Shown here piece after piece: positions 1 to 11,400 of a stretch of DNA of 64,000 bases. Both the position numbers and the translations under genes were made by a program. How positions within the stretch are numbered: position 1 is the stretch's first letter; every line of letters begins with the position of its first letter. The notes below the pieces were generated by a model that saw nothing but the letters and a program-made list of their open reading frames with translations, did not search any database and was not told the DNA's origin. Source of the DNA: Amoebophrya sp. A120 (taxonomy: Eukaryota; Sar; Dinophyceae; Syndiniales; Amoebophryaceae); contig CAJINV010000004.1 of NCBI GenBank assembly GCA_905178155.1, positions 9,873,570 through 9,937,569 on the forward strand, in the 5' to 3' direction.

Positions 1-1137
1 TCGGATCGTGCCCCGGACCAAGTAGGCGAGGGCGAGGCCCTGCGCACCAATTCACAATGGAGGCCGAAAGGGAGGCCGCTGATTCATTGAAGAGGGCGCG
101 GCCAGAGCGGGCCCCTCCGTTCCGTATCGACGACACACTTGCCGCCGCCAAGGTGCGCGCCTCCATCCGCCGGCCGGTGGGCCTCGTGTCGTACGCCCTT
201 GCTTGGATTTTCTTCGTGTGGGGTTGGTGTGCCCCGCGGCTTGTTTGGTTGTCGTGCTCGCTATTTTGCGTGGGAGGAAGGGGGGGGCGAGGGTGTGCCC
301 TCTCGGGTATTTCCATCCCGCCCCCCCCTCAAAGTGCCCCGCATTCCTTGGTGACCAAGAAGCGCAGCTATGTTCTGTTGGTTCTTGGCCCCGCCCGTCT
401 TCATCGGCGCAAGATGTTGCCGCCCTTGCAAGGAAGTAAATATGCAGGCCCATGGGGGAATGTCTGTGGCTTCGCGCCTAGTATGCGAGCCATGTGGCGT
501 CAGAATCCATCGCACACCACAGCCAGTCCGCGGTCGGTGTTCTAGGTTGCCGATATCTACTAAATAGGGCTTGTCTGTCTATGCAAAGTACTCTGCGATA
601 GTAGTTTTGGTGTGTTGCTTGCGCCTCATATTTCGCAATGTCATTCGTGATACAATTGAGCGATCGGATATACCCACTAGCAGCTCCCCATGTACAACTT
701 TCTTCTATCTTTGTGAAAAGAAGGGTATTACGAGTCGACGATGGCACCACGTTTTTACTCACCTATGTTACATTTAAGTTTGTCCCTTGACCGAGTTCCT
801 GTTGTCTTCGGGTTCGGCATTGATTTCGGCATAGCAGTCCTTGTCATTTGGCCTAGACAACAAGGAGAAATCTTTAAGTCAATATTAGGAGGTAACGAAT
901 TTCTCGATTCGGTATCTGTATCTGTAAGCGCCAAACATCAACACGATGAGCGAACCGCCCTGGATTAGTCCATCCTCCTCTCCGTCGGTGCTGGTTTCTG
1001 GAGCATAGAAGCCACCGGAGCGCTCGCAACCGCATCTCCCGTCGAGGTCGAGTCGGAGTCAAGGCAAAGCGTTTTCTTCTCCTGATTCATCCACCCCAGG
1101 AGCCACGTAGCCTCTCCGAGAAACACCTCAGCCCGCC
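1..1137. other. No convincing gene; GC-rich left edge
   Basis: The first ~500 bases are GC-rich with G and C homopolymers and resemble the 36-40 kb block in texture. An open frame at 57-545 (+, 162 codons, starting MEAEREAADSLKRARPER) has a hydrophobic middle but no recognisable domain and ends in low-complexity translation; I do not call it a gene. From ~560 to 1137 I see only short frames. The promoter or trans-splice acceptor region of the downstream transporter must lie here, but no specific signal can be named. Confidence 0.4.
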
Positions 1138-4100
1138 ATGGCCTGGTGCGTGTTCGCTCTCTTCGACCGTAATGCATGGAAGCTTGCCGTTGGTGGCACT
1201 TTCGCGCTCGACCTTCTTTTGCAGTTCATCTGTGCAATCTGGGCCGCACAGTCCAGTATCTGGGAATTCCACCATGGCGCCGTGGACTTACTGGTGCTCG
1301 CCGCGTTTCGCGCCGTGCTGTCCGCTGGCATCACGTATTTCATGTGTTGCCTTTTTCCATAAGAAAAAAGCCCTTCCTGTAAAGTACACTGCGATGACGT
1401 TTCTGCATGTAAGTCAGTACTTATGATGAAAAGGAGGTAATTGAATAGTACTCATTTCAAAACCGATCTTATCCAGGATCGTCTCCGTCTGGTGGTGGCG
1501 TCGTGGGATGCGCCGCGCCCGGAGCCACATCGAGCAAGCAACCACCTCTGACGAATCCTCGAGCAGCAGCTCCTCTGCGGATATCGCGGAAAACGTCGCA
1601 TCGGAACTCTTGATTTGCGCTGAGGTGCCAGGAGGAACCACTTCGACTTCCTCTCCAAAAAATACAACCTCGAGCAGTAGAATTAGCAGCTCAACTGCAC
1701 CCTCGTCCACCGCAGATGACTTTCTCCTCGAGAACCTCAACCGACCTGCGGTGGATGCTCTGGGCGAGAAGCGGGATTCGGACGGTGTTGAGAGGAAAAA
1801 GCTGTACGTCAACGACGTAAAGGCGGCGGAATTCGCGAAGCTGGTCCTGCTGTATTTCCTCTTCGTGTGCTGCTTCGCCATGTCGGTCTACACTGGGGTG
1901 AAAACGGTCGTGTTCGGAGATGACAGCAGCAACGGACGAGGAACAAGCTCTGCTTCCCCGGATGGTGAGGAGCCCTCGACTCTATTCCACCTGTTCGTGT
2001 CGAAAACCTTCTTCAGCGATGGCAACATCAACAGCAATCTTACGCAAGATCCTGGCTTCGACTTCATCTCGGACTCCGCCACCAGCACGCGGTGGCTTTC
2101 CTATTTTCTGGGTACGGGGGTTTTCCTCATCAATCTGGAATTTTTCCTTCTCCGGGACTTCATTGAGGATCTCACCAAGGAAGAAGGCGAAGTGGTGAAG
2201 CGGCTCCATCCACACCCGCTCTTCTTCACGCTCGATCTCCAGTGTCACTACTGCGACGTGTGCCACGAAAAGACGCAGAAGCCGTACTTTGAGGCGTACC
2301 GGTGCAGAACCTGCGACTTCGACCTCTGCCCACGTTGCTACCGGCGGAAAGACAATCCGAATTTCAAGGGGGTGGCGTTCCGCGATGATGAGGGCCAGGA
2401 GAAGGACTCGCTTACCACCATGGGATACTTTAAAAAATGCATCGAGATGTGCATGGAATTCTGGCCGACCATGCTGATGGCGACCGGGAGCCTGGTGGTT
2501 TGCCAGATTTTGACACTGATGGCGCCGAATTTGCAGGGGCAGATTTTCGACGCGATCATTGGAAAGGCGTCGAAGATGATAACCACTGGTGGCGCACCTG
2601 CTGCAGCTGTTGCTGCCCTTAGCACGAGTGGGACTGTAGCAGCGGATCATGGGGGACTTCTCGGGAACATGTTGGCGACTCCTACTAGTGCTCCGGATCA
2701 AATACTTCAACAGGAGCAAGTAGCAACCTCCGCATTCACTTCCTCAACAGTTGCAGCACCAGCGGCACAAGGAGCATTTCACGCAGCAACCGACCCGATT
2801 TCGCAAAAACTTTACGTGGACCTGTCCGCGTTGCAAGAGATGCTGGACCCCTACGCACTGTTCATCCAACCGGTGCTCGAATTCGTCAATCCCTGCGACC
2901 TATCGAATGCAAATATGTCTGAGTCTGGAAAGTTGGAACTTGTGATGCTAGCTTTGGATAATCTAAAAGAACCTGTATTGCATGACTAGCAAGTAGAGGA
3001 GTCCAGTTTGTGCTACGCGGGGAGGGGATTTGTCATGCGGAATAGGCATCGAGAAGCTCTCAGAAGATCTGTGATGCTGGGGAATACATCACAGACGTCA
3101 CGGGTCATGTAAAATCTGCATGACAAGTTGCAACCTTCCAGACCCAGACATATTTGCATTTGACACGACATCCCCGTGGTTCTGCAAGACGACCACCCGG
3201 CCATCCACCCGGACGTTGAGCGGTTCCGCACTGTCATGCGGTGGTACGTTGCGGTCAACGTTTTGTCCGGTTTCTTCAACGGCTTACGCTCCCTCGGCAT
3301 CGAACTCTCCATGCGCTCCCTTGCCGCGATCACCCGGCGGAAAGTGTTCCACAGCTTGATTCAAATCGACATTGCGCACTTCGACGCCATGCACACCGGG
3401 CAGCTGACCTCCCGGTTGACCAACGACGTCTCCGCGATGGTTTCGCCTTTGTCCACCATCATGAACGACTTAGTCTCGAACACCATCTTATGCATTGCAA
3501 AAGTATAATCGTACTAGTATAATTGCAATATTACAAATAATTTCCTTATCATGAGAAATGGAATTTGTATTTGTCATGCGGATTTGCCTGAGCAGAAAGA
3601 TTTGTAATGCAAGACTTGCATTCATTTTCATACGAATTATACGATACTCTTGCACTGCATAAATCTTGCTCGTCGGCGGGATCTTCATGGCCTTTTACAC
3701 CTCCTGGCGCTTGTCCATCCTCGGGATCTGCGTGGTCCCGCCGATCACGTTTATGTACCGCCGGTATAGTCGGTGGGCAAAGGGGATCAACCGGGGGATC
3801 TGGCAGGCCTACGGTGACTGCAACGCCGTCGCGAACGAGGCGATCAGCAACATCCGAACGGTTCGGGCGTTCGCGGCTGAGGACTACGAAATCCACAGAT
3901 TCGACCAGGGAGTCAACGTTGCTTTAAACTACGGCACGAAGAACAGCTACGTGGGCGCCAGTGTGCAGGCCTTCAGCAGCTACATGAACCTCTTCACCGC
4001 GATTCTCATCCTGTGGTACGGTGGGGTGAGCGTGATCAACTCGACGAACAACAGGCCGGACAGTGGTGGAGCCAATGGCGACATGCTGACGATTGGCGGG

Positions 4101-7100
4101 TTGATCACTTTTCAACTCTACTGGAACATGATGAACTCGGCGTTTCTAAATTTATCCAATGTCTTCAACCAACTGATCCGCGCTTCCTCCGCCGCAGAGC
4201 GGGTGTTTCAGATCTATCAAATGTGAAAATGTCTGGGTCTGGAAGAATGCCAGATTTGTCATGCAGGTTTTCCATGACTCATGAAGTCTGGTATGTAGGA
4301 CATAGCATGACAGATTCTGTGAGAGTTCTATCGTGCCTATCCTGCATGAGAAACTGCCGCTCGATTAGGTCAAATAAAGTGGGCAGCTTTTGGTAATCAT
4401 GCAACACAGATTTTTGCATGATTCAGATTTAGCATGACAAGCTGCTTTGTTCCAGACCCACACCTTTTTTCATTCCATAAGATCATCGACGCCACGAAAG
4501 ACAAAGCGAATCTGGTGAAGACGCCGGTACTATCGAAATGAAAAATCCCCCCACCCCACACTCAAACTAGAAATTTGCGATGCAGATTTGTGGTCACAAA
4601 TCAGCTTTGTCATGCTAAAAGGGTGGAAAAGATGCGGACTGTAGTGCTGGTTGGCGTGGGAAAGCCTTGCATCTTCAGCATGACAGGGGGCAGATGGAAG
4701 TGGGAAACAGCATGACAAATTGCCTGCAAACGAGGCCGCAGCTGCGTCTCTTGGCCTTCTAGCATTACAAGTCGATTTGTGTACTCAAATACAGCATCAC
4801 ACATTTCGTTTTCGATATGGGGAGGGGGGATTTTTCCTTTTGATAGGTACCTAGAGGAACCGCGGCGTTGAGTGTGACTGGTGGAGCAACTACTTTTGCG
4901 CAGCAAGGCCGCGGAGGTACTACCACCGGAGCTATTGGCGGTACAGGCGGTGGTTTGAACACGGGGAGCACTTGCGCAACTAGTACAGATCTACGGTCCG
5001 CTACCTCGACTTCCAGCTTTGATACTACAACCAGTGTACAACAGCAGGACAGTAACGGCAACTCTATTACGATCGTCCACGGCGAGCCTTTACTCTCCGC
5101 GGAGGACCGGGCTGAGATGGACAATATTAATTTGAACAACACACACAACGCGGCACAGTCCTCCCCCGCCGGAAAGTCCGACGTGTCCGCAGCGGAAGTG
5201 GCCGCAGCGCTTTCCTCGTCACCGAATTCAGGTGGTTTCGGTACCAGCGACTACGAGTTGCAAGACGTCGTGGCGCATGCTTTACCTGAAACCGATTCCA
5301 CCTCGACAACTGCGGTTGGCACATTGTCCCCCACCTCTACTTCATCTTCCCGGCAGGTATCTTCAAATGTTGTCGAAACCGCAAATAATTCTAGTAATCT
5401 CCTCCCCGTGACCACGATGCAGGGCGAGATAAAGTTAGAGAATGTGCACTTCAAGTACCAAACGCGGCCGGAGAACCCGGTATTGAACGGGTTAAACCTC
5501 ACCTTGAAACCGAACACGACGACCGCTCTGGTTGGGAAATCCGGTGGCGGGAAATCGACCGTCATTCACTTGCTGCTGAAATTCTACGATGTCACGGAGG
5601 GAAAGATCAAGATCGACGGGAAGGACTTGAACACTTTGAATCCCCAGGACGTCCGGAAATTTGTCGGCTTCGTCGCCCAGGACACGCAGCTGTTTGCAAC
5701 TTCGATTCTGGACAACCTGCTCTACGGCTTGGAAAACCGGGAAACCATCACGACGAAGGAAGTGATCGAAGCGTGTAAGTTAGCCAACGCGCACGACTTC
5801 ATCATGGACACAGAAGACAAGTACCAAACGCGGGTGGGCGAGAAGGGGGTGATGCTCTCCGGCGGGCAGAAGCAGCGGCTGGCGTTAGCGCGTATCAAAT
5901 GCAAATATGTCTGGGTCTGGAAGGTTGCAAGTCTGTCATGCTAAGTCTGGATAGCACAAAAATTTGTGTTGCATGATATACCAAAACGTGTCCACTTCTG
6001 AACAAGTTTAGCGGCAGTTTGTCATGCAGGATAGACATGATAGAGACTTCGCAGAACCTGTCATGCTAGGTCCTGCATTGCCGACCTCATGGGGCATGGA
6101 AAATATGCATGACAAGCTGGCATTCGTCCAGACCCAGGCATATTTGCATTTGATAGTGCGGTGCTTTTTGCGAAAGCCAAAATTGCTCTTCCTCGACGAG
6201 GCGACCTCCGCGCTGGTATCCTGTGCAAAAGTATCGTACTCGTATTGCAATCACGCATTACAAGAACAAATCTTTTTCTTAAGGTGAATTCGCATTACAA
6301 AGTTTATTTCTCATGCTGAGGAAACTTGTAATGCATTTATACGAGTACGATACTGTTGTAGTTCATAGCTGGATGCGGAAAACGAAGCGTTGGTGCAAGA
6401 GGGGATTGACAGATTGCTGGAGCAGTGCAACAGCTATCAACTGCAAAAATGTCTGGGTGCTCTGGAAGAGTTGGGACTTGTCATGCACATTTTGCATGGC
6501 CCGTGAGGTCTGTGATGCTGGTGCTAACATCACAGATTTCTTGAGAGCTTCTTGATGCTAATTACGCATGAGAAACGCCCTCTCCGCCTGCCAAGAACTG
6601 ACTCCTCTTGCTGCTCATGCAACACAGATATTTTTAGAATCCCCAGACAGCATTACAAGTCCCACTCTTCCAGACCCAGACACTTTTGCAATCCATAGCA
6701 ACACGGTGCTGTTGATTGCACACCGGTTGTCCACGGTGATGAACGCGGATCAGATCGCGGTGGTGAACGGGGGCAAGATTGTGGAGCTCGGGAACCTATG
6801 AAATGCAAAAGCATCGTACTAGTAGAACTCGCATGACAAATTTCCTCGGCATGAGAAATGAAATTTGTAATGGGGATTTGACTTGAGAAAGAAATTTGTA
6901 ATGCATGAATGTGATTAGTGCGAACGAGTACGATACTTTTGCAATGCATAGAAGCACGAAAAACTGTGCAAAAAAGGCGGAATTTACGCGAAGTTGGTGC
7001 AGCGCCAGATGAAGCGGGATGCGAACGTCATCGACGAACAGAAATTGTTGGACGGGGCTGGGAATAGTCCGGTGGGGTCGAGGACTACAACCAGGTCGAA

Positions 7101-7215
7101 GGAAGCGATTGTGGAGGTTGCGCCGAAGAAAGTTGTGGAGCCGAAGAAGGGTGGCCCGGCAAAAACGGAAATCGATGAACTCTTCGAGTCTGCGGAAATC
7201 GACGATGTTGCGTAA
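1138..7215 (+). CDS. ABC half-transporter (ABCB/TAP-like) with ZZ-type zinc finger
   Basis: Membrane half-transporter that should dimerise and use ATP to move a substrate, perhaps peptides. The N-terminal frame 1138-1362 has two hydrophobic segments (LAVGGTFALDLLLQFICAIW; VDLLVLAAFRAVLSAGITYF) and must join a second exon starting near 1477 by a canonical intron whose donor I could not fix. Exons from 1508: 1508-2900, 3171-3488, 3667-4214, 4485-4530, 4851-5892, 6161-6216, 6373-6431, 6703-6796, 6956-7215; they sum to 3816 nt (1271 aa plus stop), in frame throughout. Codons at ~2235-2340 give a ZZ-type finger core (CRTCDFDLCPRC). The transmembrane domain motif HFDAMHTGQLTSRLTNDV follows near 3380. 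A ~180-residue Ser/Thr/Gly-rich linker precedes the nucleotide-binding domain: Walker A GKSGGGKST (~5540), Q-loop VAQDTQLF, signature LSGGQKQR, Walker B LLFLDEATSAL (~6190), H-loop IAHRLSTV (~6715). Eight introners interrupt it. The ABC assignment is secure; the substrate is unknown. Confidence 0.9.
2901..3165. mobile_element. Introner 1, family A
   Basis: 265 bp. Flanking 5-bp repeats CGACC / CGACA. Left end TATCGAATGCAAATATGTCT; the right end is its inverted complement with the terminal ATA decayed to ACA. Removal joins CD|IPVVLQDD in the transporter. Internal TTTGTCATGC and GCATGACAAG motifs are present. Confidence 0.88.
3489..3661. mobile_element. Introner 2, family B
   Basis: 173 bp. 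Repeats CATCT / AATCT. Starts TATGCATTGCAAAAGTA; ends in the inverted GATACTCTTGCACTGCATA. Removal gives NTIL|LVGGIF, continuous with the transporter membrane domain. Confidence 0.87.
4215..4479. mobile_element. Introner 3, family A
   Basis: 265 bp. Perfect repeats AGATC / AGATC. Left end TATCAAATGTGAAAATGTCT, right end its complement with decay. No GT-AG pair is available at any position that excises exactly one repeat copy, so splicing must use non-canonical borders. Joins VFQI|IDATKDK. Confidence 0.92.
4531..4845. mobile_element. Introner 4, family C
   Basis: 315 bp. Perfect repeats GGTAC / GGTAC. Terminal inverted repeats TATCGAAATGAAAAATCCCC and the complementary GGGGATTTTTCC...TTTTGATA. 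Only a 46-nt exon separates it from introner 3. Confidence 0.92.
5893..6155. mobile_element. Introner 5, family A, inside the ABC signature motif
   Basis: 263 bp. Repeats GCGCG / GTGCG. Terminal repeats TATCAAATGCAAATATGTCT and perfect complement. Exact excision gives SGGQKQRLALAR|CFLRKPKLL, which has the family's usual spacing between signature and Walker B; the available GT-AG alternative would insert one residue and lose the conserved Arg. Confidence 0.94.
6217..6367. mobile_element. Introner 6, family B, inside the D-loop
   Basis: 151 bp. Perfect repeats GCTGG / GCTGG. Starts TATCCTGTGCAAAAGTATCG; ends GATACTGTTGTAGTTCATA. Excision restores DEATSAL|DAENE, the normal D-loop; GT-AG splicing would duplicate the Leu codon. 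Confidence 0.93.
6435..6697. mobile_element. Introner 7, family A
   Basis: 263 bp. The right flank is GCAAC; the matching left copy lies at 6427-6431 with three extra bases (AGC) before TATCAACTGC. Joining at GCAAC gives QCNTVLLIAHRLSTV, the normal lead into the H-loop. Confidence 0.86.
6797..6950. mobile_element. Introner 8, family B
   Basis: 154 bp. Repeats GAACC / GAAGC. Starts TATGAAATGCAAAAGCATCG; ends GATACTTTTGCAATGCATA. Joins ELGN|HEKLCKKGGIYAKLV, matching the post-H-loop region of ABCB proteins. Confidence 0.9.
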
Positions 7216-8432
7216 GGGGAGGTACAAAAACAAGCGGTCAGGATTTTTTAGTCGTGGGGCTCGCTTGCCAACAAACATAACTTCTACTGTTGCACTGACG
7301 CTGACCCAGACGCGGCGTATTTTTCTGATCATGTACCGCTCGCGCTCACGATATTCTTCGTTACCGTTACTACCATGCAAAAGACAACGCTTGCTTTCTG
7401 CGCTGTTTCTGGCCAGCTGTGGAAAAATTTACACCGGCTAAGGCTATCGGGAAAGAAGTTCGAAATGAACCGTCGACAACCATCTTCAGTTTTTATAAGC
7501 GTACTACCGCAGCTGGGTGAGCAACTACTTTAAAATTTTCCATAAATGTACCCACGCCTGTGCATGATGAGACCCGTTTTTATCTTGCTTTTGACTTTTT
7601 CTAGAAGTTGCTCAACCGCCAGCATTCCCCGGCGGAACAAATGCTGTCTTATCCTCGGGACTCACTCATAGTAATTCAAAAAGAAAGAAGATGGTTTCTA
7701 CAATGTCAATGTCAATGTACACCAGAGAGCACCACTTCATCTACTAAAGAAGGTGCACGAGAGAAAATCATCGCTAGACACTTCATCTGACGTCTCAATC
7801 TTTGTCGACACGAATAGGATTATAGGCTATGTGAAGGGAGCTGCTGCACTAAATGACGCCTTGTCCACCTCCGTCGATTCTACTTCTGATTCTGAGACTA
7901 CAGATGAGGTTAAAGTCTTCACTTCCTAAACACAAAAATCTTCCATGGCCTCCAATTATGATGAAGAACATGAAACATCAAATGTCAATAGTTGTGGCTG
8001 CTTCTAACCCAAGTAACGCACGGACATCATGGATGTGACTGTACTTAAAGGCTTTGTCGTGGTCGTTGTTGCAAACAACTCATCTAGGGCTTCTTACAAA
8101 AAACTACACCGCGACTTACGCGAAAAGATGAGGCTTGATGCTCATGCTTCCGCTCATCTCGAGCTGTATAGTGATAGTTGTGCTGTTGTTGATGCTGTTC
8201 CACTTCCGCCACATCCGGTGCATTGTACTTATCTAGCTGCAGAAGTAGTCAACGGGAACGGATTCGTCTTGCTGGACAAAAAAGTTCGTCTTGGACTATG
8301 AAAAATAAAGAAATCCCAGGCCAAAGATCACAACTCTGATTTTGATTGAAAGAGCTTTCATGTCGACGAGAACCGCTTTTGTAGCTTTTCTCCTTATTTG
8401 ATTCTGTCATCTCCTAGCGAAAAACGTAGAAC
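7216..8432. other. Intergenic region, no gene seen
   Basis: Short frames at 7608-7790, 7853-8038 and 8029-8301 have no recognisable content. AT-richer than the flanking coding sequence. The tract ending ctcatctcctag just before 8415 could be a trans-splice acceptor for the next gene, but this is inference. Confidence 0.5.
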
Positions 8433-11400
8433 ATGATGAACACGACCTCTGGCACTTCATCTGTTGTCGCCAGCCATCCTGTTCCGCACCAGACGGCACA
8501 GCCGGCGCAGGCGGTTTCCTCGAGCACTGCTGCACCCCCGAAAAATATGGACGACTGGCGTGATCCATTCGCGGCCTCTGGCACGGCACGTGGACAGGTA
8601 CCCCTTGCAGGAGGTGCTGGCACAGGAGCGTTAGGGCATGTTTTGCAGCCGGAGAAACCGATAGTACAGAAGACGCATCCTGGCCAACAAGCACAACATT
8701 TTTTTGGCGGCGTCTCTACGACAGGTGGAAGATCATCAACTGCCCATAACCAAGCGCTGGGAGGCCCTGGTATGGCTAGTATGGCCCCAACGTCGTCGTC
8801 GACCGCAAGTGCATCAGCATCATCTTCGAGCAAAAATGCTGGTATGGTCGTTCTTCACCACCACCAAAATACCATTCCGGTCAGGAAACACCCAGATGAC
8901 CACGCAACAAGCATCAAACCAGCAGCGAAGCAGACCAAAAGGAAACCTCCCATGACTTTCGGCTTGAAGAAAAAGAAAAAGAAGACGCACTGGACGTCGA
9001 AACGAGTAAGGATCGAAGCTCACCGCGGACCTGTTTTGTGGGTGCAGGGAAATGTCACCAATTTTGCCGGTGAGTACGAAAAGGAGCGGGACGAATTGTA
9101 TCCCGGTGTTGATCAAAATGCCGGAAACATCGTTGGTGCTTTACCTCCTCCTCCTCCTCCTGCTGTTGTTCCGGCGGATTTCGAGAAGCGGGAGAAGCAG
9201 CATGAGGAGCGGTTTTTTTTCCGCTTGTTTTCGACGTCGAGCTCGGGCCTGAAGAAACATGAACTACATCCTCTCACTAACAGGGCGAGTGCCAGCAGAG
9301 AAGAGACTGCCGACGCTGCAGATGTTGTTGAAACACTGCCTGAAGATATTACTGCACCGGCGGGGGCGGAGGGCGAAAGAAATTTGGGCGAGCTTGGCAA
9401 ACAGCCGAGCGTTGTAGCTGGAAGCGGTGCTGCTGATCGTGCAGTGGGAGGACTAGAGCGCGATGCGGCAGATCATGTTGTCATGATGCAGTGCGACGAG
9501 GAGGTTGACGTTGAAGACGATGTCGAGCTCGACGCAACAAAAGCGGCTGCAAGTACTTCCGGTACAACACCAGCAAGAATCAGTGGCTTGCCTGCCCTGC
9601 CCTCGCCCTCCTCCTCAGAAGTGTCCCCTCAGGTACTATCAGACGCCGACACAAAGAACAAAAAAGATTCTACTGATGAACCCACGGTCTCAACGCGCTC
9701 GCCTTCAATTGAAAATGATGCTCATCTTCTAGAGGACTTCGCAGCACCAACAACCTCCGAAGGGGCCGTGTTATCGATGAAACGGTCTCAACATGAGCCG
9801 ACCTCCCACGCCCACCGGCACCGGAATAATAAGCAGGAGCAAACCAAACAGCAAACGAGAAACCAAGGGATTCCGGCTCATTTGCGGAACCAAAAAGTTC
9901 GCAAGCCGTATTTCGACGCGAATAAGATTCTTCGCAACGCGGTCGGCACGTGGGTCAGCACCGTTCCCAACGTTGTCTGCGAGGGGGCGGCCACGAACAA
10001 GGACAAACTCTGCTGGGTGAGTTACGATCAGCAGAGCGCAGCCCGGATATCAAATGTAAAAGCGTCTGGGCCTGGAAACGTTAACGTCATGCTGTTTTTG
10101 CATGACACAGAAGTGCTGGATGAACCTTTGCATGACACAGAAGTGCTGGATGAACCTTCTTTTTCTCACTTTTCTACCTTTCTTTTTCCTCCCTCGGTGC
10201 TAGTTGAAGGCGTTGCGCAGAACTATTTCTACTTGGGCACCCGCACAACTTCCGTCGCAGCCGTCCCAGTAGTTGCTGTGGATGTTCTTCGGTAGAAATC
10301 GCACTGCCCAATAAATTCCGCTAGAGTTTACCGGGTATGCGGCTACTGTTTGTCGAAATAATTTACATGGGGACGCCCTGCCCTTAGCCTTCCAACATGA
10401 CACAGAAGTGCTGGCATGGAAGCTCGAGCATCACAGTTTTCGAGAAGCTTCCGCAATGCTTAGCATCCGGCCACCTCGTACTTCGAAAAAACTTCAAAAA
10501 GACTTCAAAGATGAGTTCAGTGCGAGTTCAAAACGAACGCACACAAAATCCTATATTTCTCGCAAAGTCATTTGACCTGTTGCAAAATCGCAAAGAGCCA
10601 GCGTTTCTGTCGAAAGTCAGCTGGCTTTGCGTGGTTTGCAATAACTCAAATGACTTTGTGCGGAATTTGCATCAAAAAAAGTCAATTGACTTTATGCTAA
10701 TTTCAAAAAAAGTCAAATGTCTTTTCCTGAATTCGGCTCATTTCGCAAACAGACAGCAAAAATTTGAAGGATGTGCCCAATTTTTTTGCAGAAGTCAGTT
10801 GACTTTTCTGGCAAAAGCTCTCAGAAGTCAATTGGCTTCTCATAAAACGAAAATGAAGAGTCAATTGACTTTGCCTGGAAATCGTCAAAAGTCAATTGAC
10901 CTGCGCCCTTTTTTAGGTCAACTGACAATGGGCAAATTATTGAACTCGGATTAAACTCGTAATGAACTCGGTTTTGAACTCGTGCTCCGGTCTTTTTGAA
11001 AACTCTAAAAGTACGAGGTGGCCCCGTGCTAACAATGCCGAATCCGCATGACAAATTCATCCCCACTTTGGTGACAGAAAGTGGGCGCCTCTTGCGACCA
11101 ATGCATGAGAGATTTTTCTGTGTTCTGGAATGCGCATCACAAGTTTGTATTCTTCCAGGCCCATACATATTTGCAATTCATACCGGACACGGAGCTACTA
11201 CTGGTTCCCGGCGAACTCCGAGCAGGAGATGCTGGAATGCTTCGAACTCGCGATTTTGAATTCCTATCCTGTGCAAAAGTATCGTACTCGTATTGCAATC
11301 ATGCGTCACAAACTTTTTTGTTATAGGTAAATCCGCATTACAAATTTTATTGCTCATGCTGCGGAAATTTGTCATGCATTTATACGAGTACGATACTTTT

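Larger units (their letters stand above)
10048..11182. mobile_element. Introner 9, family A ends, 1.1 kb with nested insertion
   Basis: 1135 bp, about four times the family length. Perfect repeats CCGGA / CCGGA. Starts TATCAAATGTAAAAGCGTCT and ends CATACATATTTGCAATTCATA. Inside are a 30-bp tandem duplication (10101-10160) and an inner segment (~10470-11030) with its own inverted ends and many GTCAATTGAC palindromes. Excision joins QSAAR|TRSYYWF in frame. No transposase frame is present. Confidence 0.88.

Noticed and set aside
57-545. 162-codon frame at the left edge
   Set aside because: No domain, Gly/Arg/Pro-rich C-terminal half, and GC-rich context with overlapping frames on both strands.
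1982-2719. 245-codon minus-strand frame
   Set aside because: Lies wholly opposite the ABC transporter exon, whose frame has recognisable motifs.
6217-6367. Ordinary GT-AG intron using GTATCC...CATAG at introner 6
   Set aside because: It would duplicate a Leu codon in the invariant D-loop; the repeat-based border restores the normal sequence, and many sister elements have no GT-AG option.
2901-6950. CRISPR-like or tandem repeat array suggested by recurring AAATGCAAATATGTCTGGG blocks
   Set aside because: The blocks occur in inverted pairs at the ends of discrete elements inside eukaryotic genes, not as direct repeats with regular spacers.
10397-10954. 185-codon frame inside introner 9 as a transposase
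   Set aside because: Its translation mainly reflects the GTCAATTGAC palindromes (repeated SQLT-type words) and shows no catalytic motif.
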